From Saussurea involucrata (taxonomy: Eukaryota; Streptophyta; Magnoliopsida; Asterales; Asteraceae), in the NCBI GenBank assembly GCA_033807775.1, contig CM066325.1, positions 18,471,301 through 18,535,300 on the forward strand: a stretch of DNA of 64,000 nt, read 5' to 3'. Each line of letters starts with the position of its first letter. Position 1 is the stretch's first letter. The notes beneath the pieces are model-generated. The model made no database searches. It saw only the letters and a program-made list of their open reading frames with translations, and was not told where the DNA came from. Made by a program: the position numbers and the translations under genes. Of this stretch, positions 1 through 10,372 are shown piece by piece.

Positions 1-1
1 C

Positions 2-436
2 TCACCACCGAAACCATCCTCATCACCGAAACCTTCTTCTCCACCGAAACCCTCTTCTCCACCGAAACATGTCTCACTCTCACCGACCAATACTGGCTCC
101 ACCGAAGCTCTTGACCTTAATGCATCAGTTGAGGGGGAGCAGTCCAGCAATGCTTCCGAAGACAAAGGGAAAAGAATTCTTTCGGCCGAAGAATTGGCCA
201 GAGAAGCAAAGAAGAAAAAGGATCTGACAAAATATGGGGCTCGACCGAAGGACGCTGAAACTCTCAAACTCAAGCCTGCTTCTCAACCAATCACCACCGA
301 ACTTGGCCTCTCTGCTCAAGTCAAAAATTTGGCCATCCTCCCCAAAACCCACTGGGAACGTTCAGGACTGGGTGAGTCGGTGGAAGGTTTGGAGAGGGAC
401 TCCACTGTGGTAGAAAGGGCAGATAATTTTTCTTGA
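2..436 (+). other. Plus-strand coding-like frame of unknown identity, cut by the window edge
   Basis: An open frame runs in from the left edge and stops at 434-436. It starts with Pro-Pro-Lys-Pro-Ser-Ser type repeats, then an acidic/serine stretch, then a lysine-rich helix (AREAKKKKDLTKYG) and a Leu/Pro-rich tail near 345. It looks protein-like only to about 345; beyond that it overlaps the minus-strand envelope-like frame. I do not recognise it. It may be the end of another retroelement accessory protein inserted in the opposite direction, or a chance frame made by the CACCGAAA repeats. No start codon is in view. Confidence 0.3.
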
Positions 437-2235
437 ATGGGCCGTAGGGCTTCGGTGATGGCATCAAGAAGAAGATGCGGTAGCTGAGACTCGAGGGTAG
501 AGATGCGGGAATTGGCTTGGGAGATTAAGGTGATGGTAGATTTAAGAAAGGTAGAGGTGCGGTCAATGTGCGGGGAAGTGTGGCCACCGATTTCGGGAAA
601 CTGGAAGAGTAGTCGGTGGGGGTCAGGTTCGGGAATGGGAATATGGAGGTAAGGCACCAAGTCGTCGGTTTGTAGCATTCGGGGGGAGCAGGTGATCGGG
701 GGGGAGTAGGCGATCGGGGGGGTGATTGGTGTGAGGACGAGGGAGACTCGGTGTGATGTTCTTCGGTGGACGGGATGGTTTGGGGAGAACCAGTGTCCGC
801 TAAAAGAAAATCAAAAAAATCAAAGGGTGCAATTGGGGGGGGAACCCTTAGAGGGTTGTGCAATGTCTTCAATCGAAAACTGATCGGGTGTAAAGCTGTG
901 TAGTGTGAAGTCAGAACCCTCGAGCGGAGAGATCTCGAGGTCATCCCCACCACCCAAGGAGTCGAGTGGGGAGGTATGTGGGGGGTTCTCCTGAAATGTA
1001 ACTGAGGCCTTTCGAGAGGCAACAGAGGAGACGGTGGGGTGTGTAGCGGGTACCCTTGGCCCGGAGGGATGAAGTTCAACAACCGGCGATTTTGGAGAAT
1101 CGACGGTTGGATGAGTCGGTTGGGCCGATGGTTTCCGAGACCTCTTTGGAAGAGATCCCGAAGGGGAGGGTGAGTGCCTCCGCTTGTGAGAAGGGGTGTG
1201 AACCGGGGAAGTCTCCGAGGGATCTCTCGGTGACGTGGTTCGAGAAGCGGGAGCGGAGGTGCCGGTGGCCTTTTGTCGTTTCTTTTGAGTGCCACCCGAC
1301 GTCACTCGGGACCGGGGAGAAGGGACCACAACATTTGGAGTGACCTCGGGAATTTCCAGGTGGCGAAACCCGGGAATTTCCGCGTCACCCCAACGAAGTT
1401 CGGGAGATAGAGCGAAGGAAATCATACCTGGGCGTAATGGGCGATCGGTGGCGAGCGGCTTGACGTTGAGGGTTTTGGTGCCCACAACGGGAGATGACCA
1501 TTCATACGAGAACCGGGGCGAGGAAGAGCGGCGATCGGTCTCCAAAGCTTTGGAAAGCTTGTGTTGTAAGATCATGGAGATGAAGCGGGGAAAAGCAACG
1601 TAACACTTCTTGGGAGTTTTGATGACCTCGACAAGCTCTGAGAAGAAATATTGGGCGAAGTCAACTTTCCTTTGGAAGATGAGGGCATGAGCGAGTTTGT
1701 TGACGTGTGAGGGCGATTGGTCATGCCCACTTGTTTTGCGTGAGAGGCAATGGATAACGTGAGCGAAGAAGAAATTCCAAATGCCTCCCATTTTGCTGCG
1801 AAGAAGAGTACCGGGGCCTTTGGAGCTTTTGGAGGAGTCGTCGAGCACATAACCGGTGGTAAGAACAATGTCTTCATGGATGGTATCCAAATACATGTCT
1901 TCATAGTCGGAAAAGGCGTCGATCTTGAGAGCTAGACGAACATCATCGACCCCAAAAGTGAGGTCGTGATCACCTTCGGCATTGGTGAAGATGGAGGCGT
2001 GAATGGCCTCATTGGAGGGATCGTACACGGAGGATAGCCAGAATTGACTAATGAGCATTTTGCTCATCCTGGGGTTGCATGAGAAGGCATGAAGAAGAGG
2101 AGAGCGAGACAGAAATTTAGCGATAGTAGAGAACTCGGGATGAGCGGGATCGGATTCAAGGCGGGCAACGTGATTGCATTGGTTGAAGCGGAGGTCTTCA
2201 AAACGTGTAGGAATTGGATATCGAGAGGATGCCAT
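313..2235 (-). pseudogene. Sirevirus envelope-like (third ORF) protein, interrupted by two in-frame stops
   Basis: The likely start is the ATG at 2233-2235, opening MASSRYPIPTRF. An upstream in-frame ATG at 2415 adds 60 residues that look like untranslated leader. Residues 1 to about 270 form a globular region (conserved pieces include LWSS-like QFWLSSVYDP and FGVDDVRLALKI). This is followed by a long Pro/Ser/Arg-rich basic region with KRRHSPSPS and PKRSRKPS patches. TGA codons at 820-822 and 811-813 interrupt the frame. The same frame then continues to a stop at 313-315 and includes a predicted coiled-coil-like stretch (TLESQLPHLLLDAITEALRP). Position after pol and composition match the envelope-like genes of Sireviruses. 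Their function is unproven, and I see no clear signal peptide or fusion peptide. Confidence 0.7.
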
Positions 2236-2310
2236 GAGAGAGATATGTTTGGAGGAGAGAGAGTTGCAGGTTTGAATTGTGAGAAGGAGTGGGTAAGAAA
2301 TGAAGGGGGG

Positions 2311-2325
2311 TATGTGTATATATAG
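2311..2325 (-). promoter_or_regulatory. TATA-box-like motif upstream of the envelope-like gene
   Basis: The minus strand reads CTATATATACACATA here, a strong plant TATA match, about 82-89 nt upstream of the likely ATG at 2235. A start site about 30 nt downstream would leave a leader of roughly 50 nt. It suggests a separate transcript for the third gene. This rests on sequence alone. Confidence 0.4.
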
Positions 2326-2496
2326 GGAAATGAAAAGGCACTGTGATGATGATTTTGTATGGGAAGAGGGGACATGCGGCTCTTGAGGTGAAAGGGTTGT
2401 TGGAAATCGGGACAAGGAGCGGCGGATAGGCGAAGGGTCTGACGCAAAAGCAATTGAGTGGTCACAAGTGGGCTTTGGGAACCGTGTGAATCGGTG

Positions 2497-2995
2497 TAGA
2501 CTCGGTGAAGCTTCGGTGGAGGAATCGGTGTTCGCTCGGTGGACGATCGGTGGAAGTTCGGTGGACTTCGGTGGAAGAAAGGTTTACCGAATTTGGATAG
2601 TACCACCGAAATGGGGCTTCGGTGATAGAAAGGTTCACCGAATTTGGATAGTACCACCGAAATGAGATGATCACCGATTTGAGACTTCGTTGGTGGACAA
2701 GTTTCACCGATTTGAGATGACCACCGATTTGAGACTTCGGTGGTGGACAGTTTTCACCGATTTGAGATGACCACCGAAATGAGATTTCGGTGGTGGACAG
2801 ATTTCCACCGATTCTGAAAATTTTCACCGAAATGTGCTTCGGTGGTAGGCACGCTTCACCGATACTCGAGATTATTACCGAAATGGAAAAGAGATAGAAA
2901 AGATTCGACACATAGGTTTATCCACCGATGAGAGATCGGTGGAGAGAGAGAAGTAGATACGAAGGTGTCCACCGATGTGAGATCGGTGGAGCATG
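2497..2995 (-). repeat. CACCGA/TCGGTG palindromic repeat spacer between pol and the envelope-like gene
   Basis: About 500 bp contain many short inverted pairs of CACCGA and TCGGTGG separated by about 15-40 bp. They are arranged in diverged repeats of about 50 bp around phrases such as TTGAGATGACCACCGA. The same motif family fills the U3 part of the LTR at 8809-9185. No coding potential is evident. Confidence 0.75.
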
Positions 2996-3004
2996 AACAC
3001 ATAT

Positions 3005-6000
3005 TTATTCTTGGAAATTGCACATCCCAAGTTCACTGATGAGAAAGTTGAACCTGGTTTCATCAAGAGGTTTGGTGAAAATATCAGCAAGCTGCAAATC
3101 GGTGGAAATGAAGTGTAGTTCAATGTCACCTTTGGAAATGTGATCTCTGATGAAGTGATACCTGATATCGATGTGTTTAGATCTAGAATGAAGAACAGGA
3201 TTATTTGCTATAGCTATAGCACTGGAATTATCACACAGAATTGGGACTTTAGAAAAGAATTGATTATAGTCCCTTAGTTGGTTTCTCATCCATAGAATCT
3301 GAGCACAGCAGCTCCCAGCAGCTACATATTCAGCCTCAGCAGTAGAGGTTGATACAAAGTTTTGTTTCTTGCTGGACCAACTTACTAATTTTCCCCCAAG
3401 GAGCTGACAGCTTCCTGTAGTACTCTTTCTATCAATCTGGGAACCTGCAAAGTCTGAATCTGAATAACCAATTAGTTCAAAACTCGAGTCTTTGGGATAC
3501 CAAAGACCCAAGTGCAGTGTGCCCTTAAGATACCGAAAAATTCGTTTTACAGCCTTTAAATGTGATACTTTAGGATTGGCCTGATAACGAGCACATAGAC
3601 AGGTAGCAAACATAATATCCGGTCTGCTAGCAGTTAGGTAAAGAAGAGAGCCTATCATACCTCGGTAAAGAGTAACATCCACAGATTCACCTTTTAGATC
3701 GGCACACAATTTCAAGGGAGGTGCCATGGGAGTTTTCATAGGAGAGCTATCTAGAAAGTTAAATTTCTTCAGAAGGTCCCGAATATATTTGCTTTGATTT
3801 ATAAAAATTCCTTCTGAAGATTGTTTGACTTGAAGGCCTAAGAAAAATGTAAGCTCTCACATCATGCTCATCTCATATTCACTCATCATGAGAGAGGCAA
3901 ACTCATCACATAGGCATTCATCAGTGGCACCAAAAATGATGTCATCAACATAGATTTGAACAAGAATGATATTACCTGAGGTTTCTTTGATGAAGAGAGT
4001 ATTGTCAATTTTACCTCTGGAATATCCATGCTTGAGAAGAAAGTTGGCAAGAGTGTCATACCAAGCACGTGGAGCTTGCTTGAGACCATACAAAGCTTTG
4101 TCAAGTCTGTACACAAAGTTTGGATGAGCTGGGTCTTCAAAGCCAGGAGGTTGTTTCACGTAGACTTCTTCTGCAAGTTCCCCGTTGAGAAAGGCACTTT
4201 TAACATCCATTTGAAAAACCCTAAAATTTCGGTAGGCAGCATGAGCCAGAAAGATCCTTATAGCTTCAAGTCTTGCAACAGGGGCAAATGTTTCATCATA
4301 GTCAATGCCTTCTTCCTGTCTGTATCCTTGAGCTACCAATCGGGCCTTGTTCCTGATCACAGTACCATCTTCATCCATTTTGTTCCTGAATACCCACTTG
4401 GTTCCAATGATTGTCTTGTTTCTGGGTTTGGGAACCAATCTCCAAACTTTATTTCTCTGGAACTGAGAAAGTTCTTCTTGCATGGCAGTGATCCAACAAG
4501 GATCTGATAGAGCTTCATCCACTTTCTTGGGTTCAGAGAGAGAGAGGAAATTCACATAGAGACAGATATTTCCAACTCCTCTGCGGGTTTGGACACCTGC
4601 TTGTTGATCACCGATAATTTGATCTATGGGGTGATCTTTGGTCCATTTTAGAGCAGGGGGTAAAGGTGATGGGGTATGAGGAGTAGAGTGAAATGGAGTA
4701 GTAGGATCAGAGGTTTGGTGTAAAATGGGATTTTCGGTAGTGGAAGCCATGAGATTTTCGGTGGGATTAGGGATGGAAGAAGGGCTTCGGTGTAGAGTTT
4801 CGGTGGAAATAGGGAACTTGGTGTGAGAGATGGGTTGATCAATTTCGGTGGGAGAGAGTGATCCAGCTGGATTTTTTGAGATGGATGGATTTGAGGGAAT
4901 AGAGGAGATATCGGTGGAAGTGACTAAGGGAGTATCACCAATACATGATGAAATCCATCTGTGTAAATCATCCTCATCACTTGAAAGTGAGGAACATCTG
5001 AGATCATCAAACTTGACATGGATGGACTCATCAATGCTTTTTCTTCTGAGATTGTACACCCTATAAGCTTTGGAGGATAAGGAGTATCCAACAAATATTC
5101 CCTCATCTGCCTTGGGATCAAACTTCCCAAGATTTTCACGATCATTAAAAATAAAGCAGATACACCCAAAGACATGAAGAAAGCCAATATTTGGTTTTCT
5201 ACCATGAAAAACTTCATACGGGGTTTTATCATGTCTTTTGGATATTACTGACCTGTTTTGAGTGAAGCAGGCAGTATTCACAGCTTCGGCCCAAAAATAG
5301 GTGGGAAGATTTGATTCGCTCAGCATGGATCTAGCGGCCTCACACAGTGTTCTGTTTTTCCTTTCCACCACTCCATTTTGCTGAGGAGTACGAACAGCGG
5401 AGAAGTTCTGAGAGATCCCTTTCTCGGTGAAGAAGTCTTCAAGAGCACTATTTCTGAATTCAGTGCCATTGTCACTTCTTACCGAGCGGACAAGCTGGCC
5501 ATTGAGAACTTCATTTTTCTTGACAGTTTTGATTTCTTCAGTAGCATCACTTTTGTACCTGAGAAAGAACACCCAAGTATATCTGGTAAATTCATCAACA
5601 ATAACAAGAATATACCTTTTGCCTCCAAGACTTGGAGTGCTGACTGGTCCACATAGATCCATGTGCAGCAATTGAAGAGGAAGAGTGATGGAAGAGCATT
5701 GCTTCGTCTTGAAGGATGTTTTGGTGAGCTTTCCCTTTTCACATGCATCACACAGCTTCTCTTTGACAAAGTTCAACTTTGGCATGCCCGTCACCAGCTC
5801 TTTGTTGGAAATTTTATGCAAGGTCTTGAAGTTTAGATGAGAAAGACGTTTGTGCCACAACCAGTTTCTTTTGGATGCATCATTTGACACAAAGCAGACA
5901 TTTGAAGAAGAATTGGATTGCCCCATATCTATGACGTAGACATTTTCCATCCGTCTTCCCGATAATACCACATTGAAATGTTTGTCTACCACGGAGCAGA

Positions 6001-6307
6001 CACAAAGTTCAAAGATAACTTTGTATCCAAGATCACACAGTTGGCTAATGCTGAGAAGGTTATGCATGAGGCCGTCCACAAAAGCCACTTTGTTGAAGGT
6101 TACAGATCCGTTAGAGAGGGTCCCGTATCCTTTGGTGTAAGCCTTAGAATTATCACCAAAGGTTACAGATGGACCTTTTCCCGGCACATAGTTGATGAGA
6201 AGAGACTTGTTTCCCGTCATATGGCGTGAGCACCCGCTGTCTAAATACCAAATTTGATGGTGCTCAAAAGCCTGCATGCAAACACATATTAGTTCTTTGG
6301 TACCCAT
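3005..6307 (-). pseudogene. Copia pol (protease-integrase-RT-RNase H) with one in-frame stop
   Basis: One continuous minus-strand frame is broken only by a TGA at 3857-3859. Domains in order: an aspartic protease motif (WYLDSGCSRHMTG, near 6245); GAG-pre-integrase with the HHCC zinc finger (HKRLSHLN, CDACEKGK); integrase catalytic core (MDLCGP, VRSDNGTEF, QNGVVERKNR); RT with the YVDD box (QIYVDDIIFGA) near 3950; then, after the stop, RNase H with YSDSDFAGS, DRKSTTG and TAEAEYVA. The stop lies just after the YVDD region, so translation would give protease, integrase and a truncated RT without RNase H. Pol overlaps the end of gag (6289-6307) in the -1 frame. Confidence 0.92.
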
Positions 6308-8217
6308 TTTGTAATGGGTCCTTTGGGGTTAGACGAGCTTGATTCCTTAAGCTTGGATCTATCAATCCTATCCTTGGGACAGTCCTTAGCCATATGAAAA
6401 GTGTCACCACAGTTATAGCATTTTCTATAGATAAAAACCTTTTTAGCATTTTTCATGTTTTGGCTTTTATCATTTGTTCTTATAACCTTGTTAGAGGAGA
6501 ACAGAGCAGGGGGCTTGGACCCAAGGATTCCTTTGGATAAATCTTTGGAAGTTGATTTTCTTAAAAGCACAGATCTAGGTACATAGGTGTTGTAAGAGGG
6601 AATGTTTGGGTAGAACTTTTGGGATGAGAGCTTGCCATGCAGTTGACTACCGATTTTCCTTTGTCAGCACAGGAAATCCTTTTTGAGTGAACAGGAGTTT
6701 CTCTTTTGGGGATCTTTGAGGACTTCGGTTCGGTGTAGGTATCTATGTGAATGGATTTCAACACTTCATGAAGAGGAATTGGAGGGTCATAGATTGTGGG
6801 ATCGGTGGGCACAAAGGAGATGAGATCGGTGGGTTTAGATCTTTTGGAAGGATTAGCTTTTGCAGAGTTTGAGGAGGAGGCTTCATCCATGACTGAAAAT
6901 TTGAGCTGATCATGGATGGGTTTGGAAACGTCATTTGAATCTTGCTTCTCAATAATTTGCAATGAGGAGTCTTTGGCCTTTAAGGATATCCCATACTTTA
7001 AGGCTTCACACAGATCTGAGCGTAGGCTGTGGAGCACCCAGTTGCCACTAGAGCCATAGGTGAAGTGGCACTTTCGGAAACTTCCATTTCTTCTGAGATG
7101 GCCACGAAGCATCTGTTCTGAGAATCACTGTCGGAGGTGTCTTCGTCGTCCCAATCGTGGGTTTCTGCCATGAGACCCTTCCCTTTTCTCTCTAGACCCT
7201 CACTCCTTTCCTTCTCTTTCTTGTACTTGGCCTTATATTTCTCGGCACGCTCCTGATGATTTAAGAAGGATGGTGGGGACTCCTTTTTGGGAAAGGTTGA
7301 TTTGAAAGGCATGTGTTTGGATTTTTCCCTTTTTGAAGAGGGATTGTCAGAAGAAGTAAATTTGGACTTGGAGATACGCTTGCTTCTACACTCAGATGCA
7401 AAATGTCCTTTCTTGCCACAGTTGTAGCATTCCTCATTGGACTTGTCAGATGAAGTTTTGAAAGATGAAGTTTTTCTAAGACTTCGAGATTTGTTGAAGG
7501 GACGAAACTTGTGTTTGGAACCGGCCATCATTGCCATCTCATCCGACAACTGTTCAACCATGATATCCTCACCTTCATCATCAGCATCACTAAGATATGC
7601 TTCCGTTTGGTGGGTTACATTTGTTTGGCTGTCATTGTCAGAGTCAGATGAAGGATAGGTGATTCTAGGAAGATTTTGAGAATTCTTGGAACTTTCACTA
7701 ACAAGAGCTATAGAGGAGCTCTTTATTTCCTTGATGAAAGATTTCCGTTGAAGCTTGGTTTGCTCAAAGTTGAAGAGAGTACCATATAATACGGTTAAGG
7801 GCATGAACTCAAGGTCCTTGGTAGTTTTGATGCAAGTACATATATTTTCCCAAAAATCTGGGAGACAATCCATGAACTTGCACAAGACTTCCTCATTATC
7901 ATAGACTCTGCCCAACAACTTAAGATCATTTAAAAGAGAGTTGAAGCGGTTATAGAAACTAGGAAGAGATTCTCCTTTTCAAAGGCCTCTTTGCCTGGCC
8001 TCTGCGTGTCATAGCGAGCCCAAACTCTGGGGATAATGGGTCCCTCGAGGAGAATGGTTGGATATCTAGTATCCACTCCTTCCATGAACAGCATCATGCG
8101 GCTTTTCCACAAAGAGAAGTTGTTGGGATTGAACTTAGGAGGTTTTGAAATAGAGCCATTTTCAGAGAAGTTATTTTGAAAAGAGTTTTCAACAGTAGAA
8201 GAAGAAGAGGCAGCCAT
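6289..8217 (-). pseudogene. Copia gag nucleocapsid gene, frameshifted and internally deleted
   Basis: The ATG at 8215-8217 starts MAASSSSTVENSF and the N-terminal capsid motif KPPKFNPNNFSLWKSRM. At about 7985 the sequence jumps to a later capsid segment (LPSFYNRFNSLLNDL) in another frame; the middle of the capsid domain appears deleted. Pieces in three frames follow: 6998-7918 with the first zinc knuckle (CYNCGKKGHFASEC), 6561-7112, and 6289-6570 with a second knuckle (CYNCGDTFHMAKDC) and the terminal GPITKWVPKN. Two CCHC knuckles and a long hydrophilic linker fit Sirevirus gag. The gene is inactive. Confidence 0.88.
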
Positions 8218-8248
8218 CGCAGATCAAGTTTATGGAATTAAACTTTCT

Positions 8249-8260
8249 GCTCTGATACCA
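8249..8260 (-). promoter_or_regulatory. Primer-binding site (initiator-methionine tRNA)
   Basis: The minus strand reads TGGTATCAGAGC, complementary to the 3' end of plant iMet tRNA. It lies 2 nt inside the LTR edge at 8263 and 31 nt upstream of the gag ATG. This is the usual primer for copia elements. Confidence 0.93.
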
Positions 8261-8262
8261 CT

Positions 8263-9382
8263 TGTTAGTCCCAGATGGCTATAACAAGTATTGTAGAAGG
8301 GGGGGGGGGGGTTGAATACAATACTCAAAATTTTCACAATTTTAATTCTTTTTATTGAAAATCTTTCAACAAGAATTACACATAGAAAACTTAAGACTGT
8401 TGCGGAAAAGAACAGATAAACTATTCTAACAATCTTACACAAAGTATACAACAAAACAACTAAGAACACTAAGAGCAAAGCTATTGAGTTAAGGCTTAAA
8501 AGAAGGTTTCTTGCACTGAGAGAATTTCTTTTTAAAAGCGTGAGAATTGCATGAGGAGCACTTCTCCTTTTATAGTGCCAAGGAGTGCCCAAGCATTAAA
8601 TGCTTGGGACACTTGTCATCTTCACATATGCTGATAATGTTGACTTCAGGAGAACTGTGAAGTCCTTGTCACTTTTCACTAGGTGCAGACAGAGTAGCTT
8701 GAGCAGATAATAGGGACCTTAGCTGAAGGTGGATAAAAAGACAAACTGTCACTTTTCTCTGCTGGAGGATATTGTCCCATAATAAATGATCTTCTGTCTT
8801 GAGCCTTTAGCACCGAAGTGGTTTCCACCGAGATTCGACAAGTCTTCGGTGGAAAGAAGACTAGTCCACCGAAGTTGCAAGTAGGATTCGGTGGTAACAA
8901 GTCCACCGAAATTACGAGCATGTTTCGGTGGTGAGAGGACCACCGAAATTACAAGTATATTTCGGTGGTGAGAGGACCACCGAAGTTACATGTATATTTC
9001 GGTGGTGAGAGGACCACCGAAGTTACATGTATATTTCGGTGGTGAGAGGACCACCGAAGTTACATGTATATTTCGGTGGTGAGAGGAGCACCGAAAGGGT
9101 CATCGGTGGGAGAAGGCCACCGAAGATGTCCTATAACTTCGGTGGAGAGAAGGCCACCGAAATGTCAAGGGATTTCGGTGGTGATGACTTGTTTGAAAGT
9201 TGCCGAGAGTCTTCTATTTTCCACAAGTAGAGAGTCTTCAAGCTTGGTTTCGGTTGATCTTCGACTTCACCGAACATTTTCTATCTTGTACAAGTCATTC
9301 AAAGAACTGAACTAAAATATTCTAAGTAGGAGTTTTAGGGAAAACATCGGTGAGTCAATTTCAAATCCTTGGTGACCCAACA
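8263..9382 (-). repeat. 5' LTR of the Sirevirus
   Basis: The 1120-bp LTR starts on the minus strand with TGTTGGGTCACC at 9382 and ends with GGGACTAACA at 8263, giving TGTT/AACA inverted ends. A G homopolymer lies near 8300. The U3 half (8809-9185) is packed with TTCGGTGG/CCACCGAA inverted repeats. The partner LTR is outside the window, so the end at 9382 rests on the inverted terminus only. Confidence 0.75.
8923..9094. repeat. 37-bp tandem palindromic repeat in the LTR
   Basis: Copies start at 8923, 8960, 8997, 9034 and 9071, an exact 37-bp period. Each contains TTCGGTGGT-GAGAGG-ACCACCGAA, a 9-bp perfect inverted repeat around a 6-bp loop, followed by a TTACATGTATA-type spacer. The last copy is diverged. 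The location in U3 suggests transcription-factor or silencing sites. Confidence 0.9.
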
Positions 9383-10240
9383 ATAAGTGACTTACCGATT
9401 AAGTTATTAAAGGTTCCCTTTATGTGGTCAGCCATCACTATTCCAATTCCCCCCCCCCCCCCCCTTCACATTTAGCGCCTCCCACACCCAAGAGAAACCT
9501 GCAGCTCTTCTCCAGCCGGCAACCTCTTCCAGTCGGCGACGTTCTTCTCCAGCCTAGGGTTAGGGTTTGGTTTGCTCCGTGTTATGATCGTATTGTGTTT
9601 CTTTACTGATCTTCAATTTTCTCAATTTTTTTTGTTGATTTTCATTTCCATGGGGTTTTGTGGTGCAAGGACTTGGCGCAGAGATATGTAACCCAGTGCT
9701 TTTTTTAAATTATAAAAGTAATGTTTAATCTTCTGTCAGTATTTAGTTGTGTGTATATCCAATTTGAATGATGAAGAAGATTGCCTTAAATGTATCTGAT
9801 TATTGGAATAGGAACTAGTTTGCCTGCGTAATCTGAATATGATTTTGTAGAGGTTAGTTTGTTGGGATTATCTTATTGAATTCATATTTGATGACGTTTT
9901 TTTATATTAAAAATTGTTTAATTGATAATATTTATTGTTAAGAATAAACCTTTCAACACATTTACCAAACAGTCATGTTAATTGGTGCCTAATACACAAT
10001 GGGGGTAAAATAGTCATTTCTGACATTCAACTCGTTTGTTCAGCACAAGAAACAAACAACAAGATATCAAAATCCAGACAGACATCTATATTCATACATG
10101 ACTTAATGAAAAACCAATCAAACAGCCACTTGGTCTGATAAATGTATGGTATATTTGATCGAATATTCCTTCATATTTATCATGTTTTGGGCCCATACAT
10201 GATGAACATAGGACGAAAACTTCAATCATTAAGAATCTTG
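9383..10240. other. Intergenic DNA without a supported gene
   Basis: There is a C homopolymer at about 9450-9464, then CT-rich sequence resembling a 5' untranslated region (AGCCTAGGGTTAGGGTTT near 9555) with no following open frame. The rest is AT-rich. It may be a remnant of a gene leader; nothing further is supported. Confidence 0.5.
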
Positions 10241-10250
10241 GGAAGATAAA

Positions 10251-10307
10251 TACGTGGACAAAACCTCTTGGAACGTGTTGCCACACCTGCATTTCCATCT
10301 ACGTGTC
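10251..10307 (+). promoter_or_regulatory. Cluster of ACGTG (ABRE/G-box type) cores upstream of the cystatin
   Basis: ACGTG cores occur at about 10252 (TACGTGGA), 10273 (AACGTGTT) and 10301 (ACGTGTCC), 20-70 bp upstream of the TATA box. ACGTGTC and ACGTGG match ABA-response elements bound by bZIP factors. Several such cores close to a TATA box suggest stress or ABA control, which is common for phytocystatins; here it is inference. Confidence 0.45.
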
Positions 10308-10323
10308 CGCCATTTTCTTCCAC

Positions 10324-10330
10324 TATATAA
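10324..10330 (+). promoter_or_regulatory. TATA box of the cystatin gene
   Basis: TATATAA in the context CCACTATATAACTATCCC, 43-49 nt before the ATG at 10373, implies a very short 5' leader. Confidence 0.65.
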
Positions 10331-10372
10331 CTATCCCATATTCCCATTCACAAATTCAATTTCCACGTCACC

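Larger units (their letters stand above)
1..9382 (-). mobile_element. Sirevirus (Ty1/copia) LTR retrotransposon with envelope-like gene, degraded, 3' LTR outside window
   Basis: Read on the minus strand the order is LTR (9382-8263), an initiator-methionine tRNA primer site, gag with two CCHC knuckles, protease, integrase, reverse transcriptase, RNase H, a repeat-rich spacer, then a large proline/serine-rich third gene. Integrase before RT is the Ty1/copia order. The third gene after pol, the iMet primer site and the large size are typical of the Sirevirus genus. The copy is dead: gag has frameshifts and an apparent internal deletion, RT has an in-frame stop and the third gene has two. The 3' LTR is not in the window. 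Inverted TGTT..AACA ends define the 5' LTR. The 5 bp after it, ATAAG, would be the target-site duplication, but the other side cannot be seen. Confidence 0.9.

Noticed and set aside
820..2415. Taking the upstream ATG at 2415 as the start of the envelope-like protein
   Set aside because: The extra 60 residues look like translated leader and contain the TATA motif region; the ATG at 2235 begins the conserved-looking part.
8923..9094. Regular 37-bp repeats with palindromes, superficially CRISPR-like
   Set aside because: The spacers are nearly identical, the array lies in a retrotransposon LTR and the genome is a plant, so it is a tandem repeat.
9555..9570. GGGTTAGGGTTT telomere-like motif
   Set aside because: Only about one and a half units; such words are common in plant 5' leaders.
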